Source: Margaritispora aquatica (lineage: Eukaryota; Ascomycota; Leotiomycetes; Helotiales; Discinellaceae). Taken from it: DNA of 64,000 bases. Every line of letters starts with the position of its first letter. Positions within the stretch are counted from its first letter, which is position 1. Location: assembly GCA_007644065.1 (NCBI GenBank), contig VJWN01000007.1, forward strand, positions 3,006,167 through 3,070,166. Direction: 5' to 3'. A model generated the notes under the pieces. That model saw nothing but the letters and a program-made list of their open reading frames with translations. It was not told the origin of the DNA and ran no database searches. The position numbers were made by a program, and so were the translations under genes. Positions 48,150 through 57,834 of this stretch are shown here, one piece after another.

Positions 48150-49181
48150 GTGATGATGATGAAAGAAAATATAGCTTATCTTACCCGCGAGTTGAGAAAG
48201 ATCCTCTTAGCTCCTAGTGATCTTTCATCTGTCCATAGCCCACGAAAAGTGAGACGCCTCCTGCATCTCTTGATTCGTATTAGGCCGGTCTTCCTGAATG
48301 CAGTTGGAGATACAGTCTTGCAAACAGCCAACGTCGAGCTAGCAAGGCTCATGTTGTTTGTAACCCGCCGTCCTCAATTTAAGCATTTGAGTAGTTTGAG
48401 AGATTTAACGGAGAGTATTTGCAAGGCATGGCAATTGGACCTTGTTAGTTCGATGGAGAAGGCGAGCGAAGCACTTTTTGACGATCGAGCTCTGCATTCT
48501 AGCGAGAAGGAGGAAGACATTTCGAAGGCGTACATCGCGTCTCAACTCTCACAAAACCCTGATACTCGGAGACAAGGTTTAGAGAATTTGCTTGGCTATG
48601 GACTCCATCCTAGACTCCCAACCGAAAGTGGGACCTCACAAATATCGAAATCCCAGCCTGAAAACAGAGATGGAGAGGAAAACGAAAAAGCAACTAAAGC
48701 TGAAATGAGAGCCCATCGCCAACGAGTAGATGATATCCTCGGTCCGGGCGTAGCGACCGTAATCGAGATCGTGCGGCGGAGAGGCCTGCTATGTGAGGAG
48801 ATGGGTGTAGAGGCGATGGAGCGCTTGGTGAGCTTGTGGGAGGGGAATGCAGAGGATGTGAATCTGGCCCGGGGCTTGGAAGAGGGCGGGGCCATAGGGA
48901 GTTCAAACATGGGCGCGGGCGTGCGGACACCAGACGGGAGGTGGAGGTTCGCGTGTAATGTGCTGCAGGAGGAGAGAAGGGTTTTGAAGCTGCTTGGAGA
49001 CGCGTGGAGCGAGGAGATAGCGCAGCTGGATTTGGATGATCAGACTTGGGAGGCTGTTGACCATGTGCGGGGAAAAGAGGGGGAGAGGCAGAGTCCGAAT
49101 GCCAGGAAAGTGAGGACGATTTCTGAGGGAAGGGAGAGGTATCCTCTTCCGGGGGAGGAGGGATGGGGCGTTAAGAAGTGA
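48150..49181 (+). CDS. Conserved-looking protein of unknown function
   Basis: An intronless frame of 343 codons begins with four consecutive ATG codons (48150-48161), any of which may be used; the first is listed. It starts only 94 bp after the PEX20 stop, so its promoter must overlap the PEX20 3' region. The protein is soluble and mostly helical: a basic N-terminal part (RELRKILL, RKVRRLLHLLIRIRP, LFVTRRPQFKHLSSL), a charged middle (ENRDGEENEKATKAEMRAHR), a helical stretch DDILGPGVATVIEIVRRRG, then a Trp-containing C-terminal section (DGRWRFACNVLQEERRVLKLLG). No signal peptide, membrane segment or catalytic motif is seen. I do not recognise the family. Length, an unbroken frame and plausible amino-acid composition argue that it is real. 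Confidence 0.7.
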   Translation: MMMMKENIAYLTRELRKILLAPSDLSSVHSPRKVRRLLHLLIRIRPVFLNAVGDTVLQTANVELARLMLFVTRRPQFKHLSSLRDLTESICKAWQLDLVSSMEKASEALFDDRALHSSEKEEDISKAYIASQLSQNPDTRRQGLENLLGYGLHPRLPTESGTSQISKSQPENRDGEENEKATKAEMRAHRQRVDDILGPGVATVIEIVRRRGLLCEEMGVEAMERLVSLWEGNAEDVNLARGLEEGGAIGSSNMGAGVRTPDGRWRFACNVLQEERRVLKLLGDAWSEEIAQLDLDDQTWEAVDHVRGKEGERQSPNARKVRTISEGRERYPLPGEEGWGVKK

Positions 49182-50492
49182 GACGTGAATCTTGAAGCGG
49201 GTGGGGACGAGGAGTGACGTGGTGCATGGTGCGTGATAATGGCTGGGGAGATGCATGTCGCTTAGATAGATTAATTCGGTGTCTATGTTCTCGATAATGA
49301 ATTATGTCTAAAAATTGGGGATTTCATTACGTCGGGTCGCCCATCATTGAAGTGGTCCCGCAGGCGAATTCTTCCTGGACATAACCCGAAGTAAAAGTAC
49401 ATGATTTCTAATTTCTACTCTCGCTCCCCCCCCCTCTCTCTCTCAAGTAGGTAAGTCGCTATTCACCTTCGAGAGACGCAGACAAAAAGTTGGATTTGGT
49501 AGAGTTGTTGTTAGTAAGTGTGCTTCGCATACTTACTCATCGCAACTCAAAGCTCGACATCTATTACACTTGCAAAATTGGCGAATGGAAGTTGCCGTGC
49601 TCATGTTTCCTTTGCTCAACTCCTTCTGGCTTCACAGAAGAGATGGTGAGGTAGATTCTCTTATGGATTGAGATACTGCCGTATTTCAAATGGTGGGGTA
49701 TGGTCGAGTTGTACTGATGGCTTGGCTTTTGCTATGTCGTTCTCATTACATAGTCTTACTCTTATTTATTCTTAGTTAAAAGGAATGCGGAGGGGAAAAA
49801 CTTTGTGAAGTGTTGGATATCCATCGTTGGCTTACGGACGTATGTTGAACTTTCATTCCAAGCGAGCGTCTCCTCTATGCCAACATCCACCGCTATTCTG
49901 GAAAGATAACAAAGCCATGACACTTTCCCGGGAATCATTCCATCTCAAAATGATGGGGTTCTCACTATTATCAAGGACAAGATCCGAAGCTCACATAAAC
50001 TCGAGTTCCATCCCGCCGTAGGTAGCTACAGTTGGGACTTTCCCAACACCTCCACCTCTTCGCTTACGTCCAAACGAGCGTCAATATGGACCTACCAAAG
50101 CTGTTACTGTCTCAAGTGGCCATCAAACCTTCGGTTGATACCAAATTACAGTTGAGTGCACTCACACCAATGTATTTGATCTAGTTGTCATGAAGATTTG
50201 GGGCGATGTAGAAGTCAAACCGGCCGGAAAGCATCATGTCTCTGAGTTAGTCAGTTGGCCTGGCTTCAAGCCTCACCTCTTCATTGAACTTACTGGCCAA
50301 ATTCAACATGCTTCGGCTGCAATGGGTGAGAGTCAAGTATAAGAATCCTTAACTTCTCCTTTTCACATAGATCAAAAGAAAACATATTTATCAGCAAGAC
50401 CTCGGAATTAATATATAATCATCTGTCAAGCCATCCTGTACCTTACAGAATCCCAAAAATATTTCCCCACAAGACTACTTCAACAAGCGAAA
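49182..50492. other. intergenic
   Basis: No gene is supported. Small open frames around 49827-50021 lack features. The right end (50340-50492) is the AT-rich promoter and leader of the secreted-protein gene. Confidence 0.6.
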
Positions 50493-51415
50493 ATGCTCAC
50501 CATAAAGTTCATCCCAGTCCTCGTCTCCCTCTCGGCCCTTCTCACCAGACTCGTCATTGGCCACTCCCGATTACACGATCCACAACTGGTACGTCCCCTC
50601 TGTCCCCACTTCCCCCACAACCCAGCACCCCACGTTCTCCTCAGGAAAGGATCAGTACTTGTCTACTGATGCTTCCTTTACAGGTGCTCATATCCGGTCT
50701 ACATGCGCATGGCCGACAACACAGGCGAACACGACTACAACACCATCCAGCCCGGAGTTACCGCTGTCTTCCAGTTCCGCTGGAGTGACATTGGAACGAG
50801 TGTTAAGATTGGGAAGGATAGTAATCCTTCGGCGCCGATTATGCAGTTTGAGTATACATGGAGTGCGTCTTTGCCCCTGCTCATCCTTCGTCTTCAAAGG
50901 CAGTACCGGTGAAGAGAAGGTGTTTGATAAAGAGCGAGCTAATGATTTCGACACAACAGATAGCTATGGGCTAATTTGGGATCTCGGCAATATCAATGGT
51001 GCTCCATTCTTGGATGGCAATGTCAAAGCTACCGTTTCTGGCAATGGAGCAGGGCAGAACACATGCCAGACTATCCGGTGCGTGTCTATCTTGTTCAGCA
51101 ACACTCGCACTCTATACCAAGATTCCTTACACACTGATCTAATGCTGAATGTCACGCAGCTGCCCAGCGAACATTGTCTGCCACGAAATTTATCGGACTC
51201 CAAATGACAATTGGTGTGTCCATGTGAGTCCCCCCTCTTATTTTCTCATCCCAAGCTGTATCATTCACCAGAAATGGTGGCATCTAAGAAACTAACTGCT
51301 AATTTGAGCCTCCTAGACCTGTCCCTCAGACACAAATCGCATCTGGCTTGATGTGTGCGAACCAACATACTACTTCTACCAAATACGCGAGATCTCGACA
51401 GTGTTAAGGGCCTGA
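50493..51415 (+). pseudogene. BYS1/antigenic thaumatin-like secreted protein, frameshifted in exon 1
   Basis: Five exons can be placed: 50493-50588, 50684-50862, 50960-51077, 51160-51223 and 51317-51415. Exons 2-5 join in phase and read as a small cysteine-rich BYS1-type domain: CSYPVYMRMAD, the IQPGVTAVFQFRW core, IMQFEYTW, GLIWDLGNINGAPF, NTCQTIRCPANIVC, TPNDNWCVHTCP and a final LDVCEPTYYF. The second intron (50863-50959) has a GCTAATGA branch point. Exon 1 opens with a good signal peptide (LTIKFIPVLVSLSALLTRLVIG), but its frame does not match the rest; the frame that does (TIHN just before the donor) is shifted by one base. The summed exon length is 556 nt, one more than a multiple of three, so a single extra nucleotide near the CCC run at 50566-50568 explains everything. 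BYS1 family members are secreted fungal proteins of poorly known role. Either the gene is broken or the base is an error. Confidence 0.7.
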
Positions 51416-52715
51416 AGTTGATCAGCCGCATTACTGGGACTAGACCTTTGCTTGAATAGAGTCTTGAATTACTAATGACTGATTGAAATGGGTTTCTTTA
51501 GCATGATTGGTTTGAGGGAAATTTATGTCTCGGGCTTGAAATTGAAATTGAAATGGCTGGTCTTTATGGCCGCTTAGTTTTCCTCGCCTCATTTATGATG
51601 GTTACTGCCCTAGCTGTTTGGATTGCAAAAGTTCTCGTTTATTCATTCATTTGGGAACATCGTGTCTTAAAAAGGGATTGCCTTGAGAATGGAAGGCTTG
51701 GTATGAGGGGCACTCGTTGCGGAGTACTTTTATTGCAAATTGATTACCTAATGTACGTAATCTCTATCCTGTTCATGTAAGAGTGGACTTGTAATATTGT
51801 CTTGAAGTTCTATTGATTTTGCAGATTCCTTGCCATAATCCTGTTAGAATAAATACATAAGTTGTACTAGATCGCGTTCCTCGCTCCAGAGATTGAGGAA
51901 TGGCAAATGAGAGCGAAAGTCAACATGGCAGTGAAATCCTTCGATATAAGCGAAAATATCAGTGACAACAACATTTCAAAGCGCCATCCTGCCTCCTTGT
52001 CTCTAAAATAGGACCGAATCGTCAAGCCATCGACGATTAGCAAGCAACTGCATCGTTTTATTAAAATCAGCTTCAAGATCTGGGTGGTAAGATCTCACGC
52101 ACCTGGGCAAAAATACTCCACACCTCCATTATTTCGTACGCAAAATCGTCAGTCGAGCATCGAGCGCGTGAAAACCTGCATGCGAGGAGAAAGTATTTAT
52201 ATTGTAGCTGTGCTGAGAGTGAAAACCATCAATGGATGCTTAGCCTGGGGGGGAAGTGAATTGTTGGCGAGACAGGTAGTTTTAATGGTATAAAACAGGA
52301 GAACCGAATAAGAGTGAGATGAATCAATTATCTGGTTTGTTTTCGAAGCGCAATATTGACTCTTGGGTATCCTGTTTCTATATAATTGTACATATCCTCT
52401 CATGTAGCTATCCTCATGCTACAAGATCCTAGACTTCCTCTGAATCAAACACATGACTTGAAATCCTCGACCAGCTAGTCACCCACCAATGTTGAAAGTA
52501 AAAGCCAACAAAAAATCATGATACAAAAAATCTTCTCGGCTGGCATTTGCTGTCTTCGTTCTCGTTCCCGTCAAAGTGACACCACATCTCGGCCTAAGAC
52601 TTTCCGTCTAAGCATATCTCGGATCTCCCGCAACTAGACATAGTCGAAGGCTCGTTTCTTCTTGTATCCCTATCGTGTTTTCGCCCTTGATGCATGCAAA
52701 GTCTAACTTTCCCAC
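51416..52715. other. intergenic between convergent genes
   Basis: No supported gene. A 75-codon hydrophobic frame at 51553-51780 lacks homology, splice partners or a clear leader. Confidence 0.6.
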
Positions 52716-55700
52716 TCAAGCAAGCTCATTGATCATATCCTTGAAATGTACCAACGACTCCTCTCTCGGTGGCGGGATTACTAATTGATTAGGACCTTGA
52801 CTATTCCTCGAGCTCGAGCTTTCATGATCGAAGAGAGATTTGTCGATCGGTCCCTTGAGCATCTTGAGGACGTTGCCCGTCCAGCGGGTACAGTCTACGA
52901 TATCCCTGGCGCACATGTTAGAGAGTGTCAACGTATTCTTAGCAAGGTACTTACAGTCCAAAATCCATTTGTGTCAAGCTATTGATCCTCGACATTGCCG
53001 CTGCGGTTGTGGCAAAAGAGATGAATTCAATTGATACTTGACTCTTGTTGGCATATCCCTCAGCGAGCAGATAGTCTGCCATACTCTTGATTGCGATCTT
53101 GGGGTCTGGGCCTGGTCCCCACTCCCCATTTGTCAGAATGTAGAAGCTCATCGGTCGCACCACACCATCTTTCCCACTCTTACCCTTGGAATTGTAGAGC
53201 TTGAGACGATACGTTTGTAGCTGCAGGTTCAAACGGTACGAGATATTGGTCTCCCCCTTGCAGACTTTATTATCAACGTATTGCACCAGATCGCTGGTGT
53301 CTTTTCGCCGATATGTGTCATACGAGACGGCGTAGAAGAGCTCTGTTCCGACCGGAGACATGCCTTTCACGACATAACTTAGTGTTTCAAATACTCGTTT
53401 CACATCAGGCCAGAGACCCGCCATAGAGGCGCCATCATCGACAATGAATACATGATCGCGACCTTTAAGATCTTCGATGAGATGTGCACCGGGTAAAGGA
53501 GGCAGTTTGGTATTCTTTTTCACCTTCTTGTGGGCTTTCTTCCACTCGATACAAGTATTGAGACTGAGATATTCGAAGGTCGGAGACATGAGCTGATCAG
53601 GTATAGCTGGGACACTTGGTGTGCTACTTGAGAATGAAGATCGGTCTGTGGTACGTGGCACGGTGTCGTCAGCCAAGTCTTTGTCTGCTGAACGACGACT
53701 GACGCTGCTCCAGTTGCGGGAAGGAAATAGTGAGAACCCGCCATTACGCTTGGAAGATTTGGGTCGAAGAGGTGGATCGGAATACTGTGAGGAAGTGTTT
53801 GAATGCCTGCTATTCGCTCGGTTTGGCATTGCGGGCCGTGGTTCATCTTGTTGTGAGACTGGTAGTGGTCGGAGAGGACGAGTGTCATTAGCCACTGGGT
53901 CAAGAGTCCATCTTGGCTCCATTACAGGCACGGAATAGGCGGGATGCTCTGATAGAGGTGGTGCAGACGCGAATGTATTGCTGGCTGGTGCTGGGTTACT
54001 TCCATATGACAGATGTGAGAGTGCTTTCCTGGGTGGAGATCTGTACTCGTAGGCTGATACAGTCTGCAATATTCGAGGCCGTCCTTCATTTGGGTTATTG
54101 CAATCAGGTTGAACGCCAGCATGAGGCGAGCTGAATTGTGTTGGGGAAGTGATTGTTGAAGCGTTGTCCTTGAAATTCCAGCTAGCTATGGATCCAGTAA
54201 TCTCTCTGTCGAAGTCGGAAACACTTTCCGTACTTACTGTTTGCTGGCTTGGAAAGGTTGGACTGGCAATCTCGCTTGGTGCATGTGACCTTGGCGGGGC
54301 ATTGATTTGAAGATGTCCAACCTGATACCGCCACTTCTCTACATTTGGCGGATACTGAGCTTCTGAGATAGAAGCGAGATTCATCCGTCCCTGAGACTTC
54401 TGTGGCAATGGAGGAAGTGGTGTTGTAGGAGGCGCAGTTCTTGGAAGAGACATAGCGCGACTTTGCGCACTACCAGATCTAGAGTATTCATCTGCTGAAT
54501 TTGCGGTCATCCTTTGGCGGGCTCGCGTGAGAACCATATCAGCTTTGCGACAGAGCGCTTTAGCATTTGGCCTGTCTTCATCCCACAACATTTCATCAAC
54601 CATGCTATGAAATACGTCAGTACATTGACAAACAATGGTTGGAAGCAGACAAAGTTGTAGATATACGTATTGGAAAGCGGAACAGTAATCTATCTTGTGG
54701 ATAGCTTGCATGACAATGGTGAGTAGGAAAGGAATTGAACATACGTGTCAAGGACATCTTTTGTAATGTGGTCCGATCTCCGCAGTCGATCCTCAATATC
54801 AGCATGTGCATTAATAACACACTGCAATGCTCGCTCCCCATCGTGAAAACAGTCACCTCCTTTGAACAGAATTCGGTCTGTTTCCGCGGCTCGCTGTTGT
54901 CGATACTCAAGCAAACCCTTGTACCCGTCTGCAATCCAAACAGCTGCCTCACTATATATGCAGCCTAAAGCCCATATATCGGCTGACCAATTGATATTTG
55001 AGGATCGCTTTTCTGTAAGATCATCATGGCTGGGAGCATACAATTCTGGGGGAGCTACACCAGGGGCGCATTAGCGCTGAAATTTCGGTCATCATGTAAA
55101 CATACCGTATGTGGCAGACTGACTCTGTGGTGCAACTAATTTTGCATCGCTGATGCCGACATTTGCAAATTTGAAGAGCCAATCCGATATCGACTCAGCT
55201 CCGTTGCTAACCACAACAATTGCTTCGGGCTTTACACCGTGATGACCTCTAAATTTGGAATCATTATGGATGCTTATCATGAACAAGGCAAGAACTTACG
55301 ACCGAACAGAATGGATTGCCTTTAAGCCTTTCAGCAATGAGAAGAGTGAGTCCCAGAATTTGACGATGTCGGGACCTCGATTTGGGGGCGACTCTCTCTT
55401 GAAGTACTCCTCTAGCGACCCTTTGTCGGGATACTCGAGAAGAAGATGATACTCATCTCCATGGATATAACTTCCAGAAAATCTCACAATGCTTTCTGCA
55501 TGTCGGACATTTCTGAAACCTTCAATTTCTTGTTTGTACTGTGCCTCGTGATCTTTTGGATACGTGTTGACAAGGAACGTGTTTGAAAAAGGATTTTCCT
55601 TCTCCGATCAGCTTAAATTCCTTCTTGGAAGAGAAAGAAGCTCACCACGATAGATTTGGGATGCAAGAGTTTATTGTATGGTCCATAGATGTCGATTACA

Positions 55701-56224
55701 TATTGATTTGCAGGGTGCTGCAGACCCTGTAACTTACAGCTCCGAATAGGCAATAGACGTCCACCAAAGTGCTTGTGAAGCATATGTGAATCGAATATAG
55801 GAACACAGTAGGCTGTCTGTTTCTCGCAAAAGCGTTTCAGAAAGCGAGCATCCTGAGAATCTGAAGGGAAGTCTCTAGGAGGATGGGTTTGGTCAAAGGG
55901 TAGCCGTCTGTCTGAAAGCTCCTCGTATCGTGCGAAATGCTCAATCTGTTCTGCTTGTCCGAGGTGCAATAATATACAAAATACAGCCGTATGATCGCGT
56001 AATATAAGATCGGCGTCGACTGGTGGGTACTCGGTATGAAAGACATCCGTCAAGATCTTGTTTAGTTTCCTGTGATCATTTGCTGAAAAGTACGACTTGA
56101 CAATTTGCATGGGCAAGAAGGATGTCTTCTCATCACTACCTAGACTAGCCACCACTTCAACTTGAGCCTCTTTCTCCCATTGAAAGAATTCTTCGATGAC
56201 GATGTGCTGGCTCGAGGCTGTCAT
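52716..56224 (-). CDS. Pseudokinase fused to a von Willebrand A-like domain
   Basis: Six exons join in phase: 56224-55646, about 55601-55300, 55248-55106, 55054-54745, 54604-52955 and 52905-52716, giving 1057 aa. Residues 1-190 form an unrecognised globular N-terminal region. A kinase fold spans about 190-445 (LEYPDKGSLEEYF hinge, HHGVKPEAIVV catalytic loop, NVG in place of DFG, an APPE motif, then NWSADIWALGCIYSEAAVWI). The three catalytic positions are lost: beta3 Lys is Asn205, HRD Asp is Gly298 and DFG Asp is Asn323, so phosphotransfer is not expected. A Pro/Ser-rich disordered linker (about 460-815) follows, then a vWA-like domain (about 825-1045) starting at HVFIVDDGASMAG, with MIDAS-like Asp-x-Gly-x-Ser, and ending LDIVDCTRWTGNVLKMLKG. 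The role is unknown; I infer a scaffold or sensor. It is head-to-head with a HET gene. The first intron is only 44 nt; its retention would stop translation after 203 residues. Confidence 0.87.
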
Positions 56225-57834
56225 TTTGGTGTTCTGTCCCTGGGCAAAATAAGAGCACTTCTATGCAGATCCTGGAAAGCGACAGTCTAGACAGGCTGCG
56301 CATGTACCTGGTAATATTCGGAAAGAATTGGTTCCAAAAAGCCGGGTAACAGGAGGAGAACAGAACTTGAGATGAATCATTGTCTGTTGTCGTGGATATA
56401 AACTGGAAATTTGTCAATTCAATATTGGCCGTTGGAGATGTCCCATTAAGGCTATTCCTTTTTCTGACGTCTCGGCATCTGGCAAGACAGAAACACGGGT
56501 CGCAAAGCGAAGGATTACTTTTTGAAAACGGCGAAAAAAACCCCAAGATATGGTATGTCAGACCTTATACCTGGTGTATGGAAGAGCGCAGGGGTTGAGA
56601 GGGATTGATTATGAGGCACCCCAGAGTGCCCATTTCGCCATCTGAAGTGATGCATCCATCTCCATTCGTCTTTGCCCATCTCCATAGTATCCATATTGCT
56701 CCATGGGTTATGGATACCAGCAGTTATTGGGACGGGAGGGGGGTTCCAGTCCTCGTAATAGACAAATGGGAGCAATGTATGTCAGGTTCAACCCCACTGT
56801 AGGCTAGTCTTACCTTGCTTTGTGGAGATATCTTACGTTTGACACGATTGGTAGCCTTGGAGCAGGATAATAACGCCGGATTGCTTCTTCTCTGACTGCA
56901 TGAGAGAAGATACTGTGCCAAGCCCACGTGTTGTTCGCTTAACATTCCTATTTCAGGGCATCTAGCCGTTCAGCTCCTTTCACTTGTTGATTTGACATGC
57001 TGAATTATCCAGTGGGAATGCAGGAAACGCCATTCAAGGATGCAGCATGTTCAAAATGCTTCAATGATTTCGAAGAAGGCACGGAAAGTGGTATCAAAGG
57101 TTGACTGCAAGCCGAGGGGCGAAATCTGAATAGAGAAGGTCGTCGTGCTGCTCGTTATTCAGTGCTTGTAATACCTGCCACTTGGAGGGATGGCAGGGAT
57201 ATCTTTCCATGCATCAGGAAGGATACTTTTCTCAAAAATAGCGAGACAGCAAGACGCCTTTGGTTGTTGAAGGAGGATGGAATAGGACATGTGGAAATAA
57301 TGTTGATATTGGAATTGAATTTGCTCATGATACGGAGACTTGGACTCCTGGAGAAGATGGGAAGTAGAGTGGATAAGGAACAAGAAAAGAAAGGGAAGTG
57401 CAAAAAGACCAAAACGTGCCCCAGATCGCCTCATGGATGGGTCGGGCGGAAAATGCGGCTCGTCACGTGCTGAGCTTGGCTATAGAAGTATCGTATCTTA
57501 GGTAAATGCCAAGGTTGGGCAAGCTCCACCTTTCTTGGCTTTCGCTCGCTCTCTCACACTCTCTCTCTCTCTCTCTCTCAACCACCACAACATCACATCT
57601 CCTCGCCGTACATCTCTCGATACTACTAGGGACTTACTTTACACTCTACCCCCGTACAGGGAAATCCAGAGGCCAAGTCTTTTCATAACATCAATGTCTC
57701 TGTAGATAGGGAAGGACTCGCATCGCCTTCAGTAGTCGATGCGATGCTCTGTGGTCATAGACGAACCACCTGTTCATCTGTCCTTCTTGCACATGAAGAA
57801 CAATCTCTTCCGTTGATTTTATGCTGAGTTCACA
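56225..57834. promoter_or_regulatory. head-to-head intergenic region between pseudokinase-vWA and HET genes
   Basis: About 1.6 kb shared by two divergently oriented genes. It contains a CT run (57559-57579) and a C/T-rich leader just before the HET start. Short open frames (for example 57155-57473 on either strand) are not supported as genes. Confidence 0.5.
57559..57579. repeat. CT microsatellite in HET gene leader
   Basis: Twenty-one bases of alternating CT, about 260 bp upstream of the HET start codon. Confidence 0.9.

Noticed and set aside
50493..50588. N-terminal His after the signal peptide (GHSRLHDP) suggesting a copper lytic polysaccharide monooxygenase
   Set aside because: That reading comes from the out-of-phase part of exon 1. 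The downstream exons match a BYS1/thaumatin-like domain, not an LPMO.
51553..51780. 75-codon hydrophobic plus-strand frame
   Set aside because: Intergenic, without homology or splice context; it looks like a chance frame in T-rich DNA.
57155..57473. Frames of 85-103 codons on both strands between the pseudokinase and HET genes
   Set aside because: They mirror each other, lack motifs and fall in the presumed shared promoter region.
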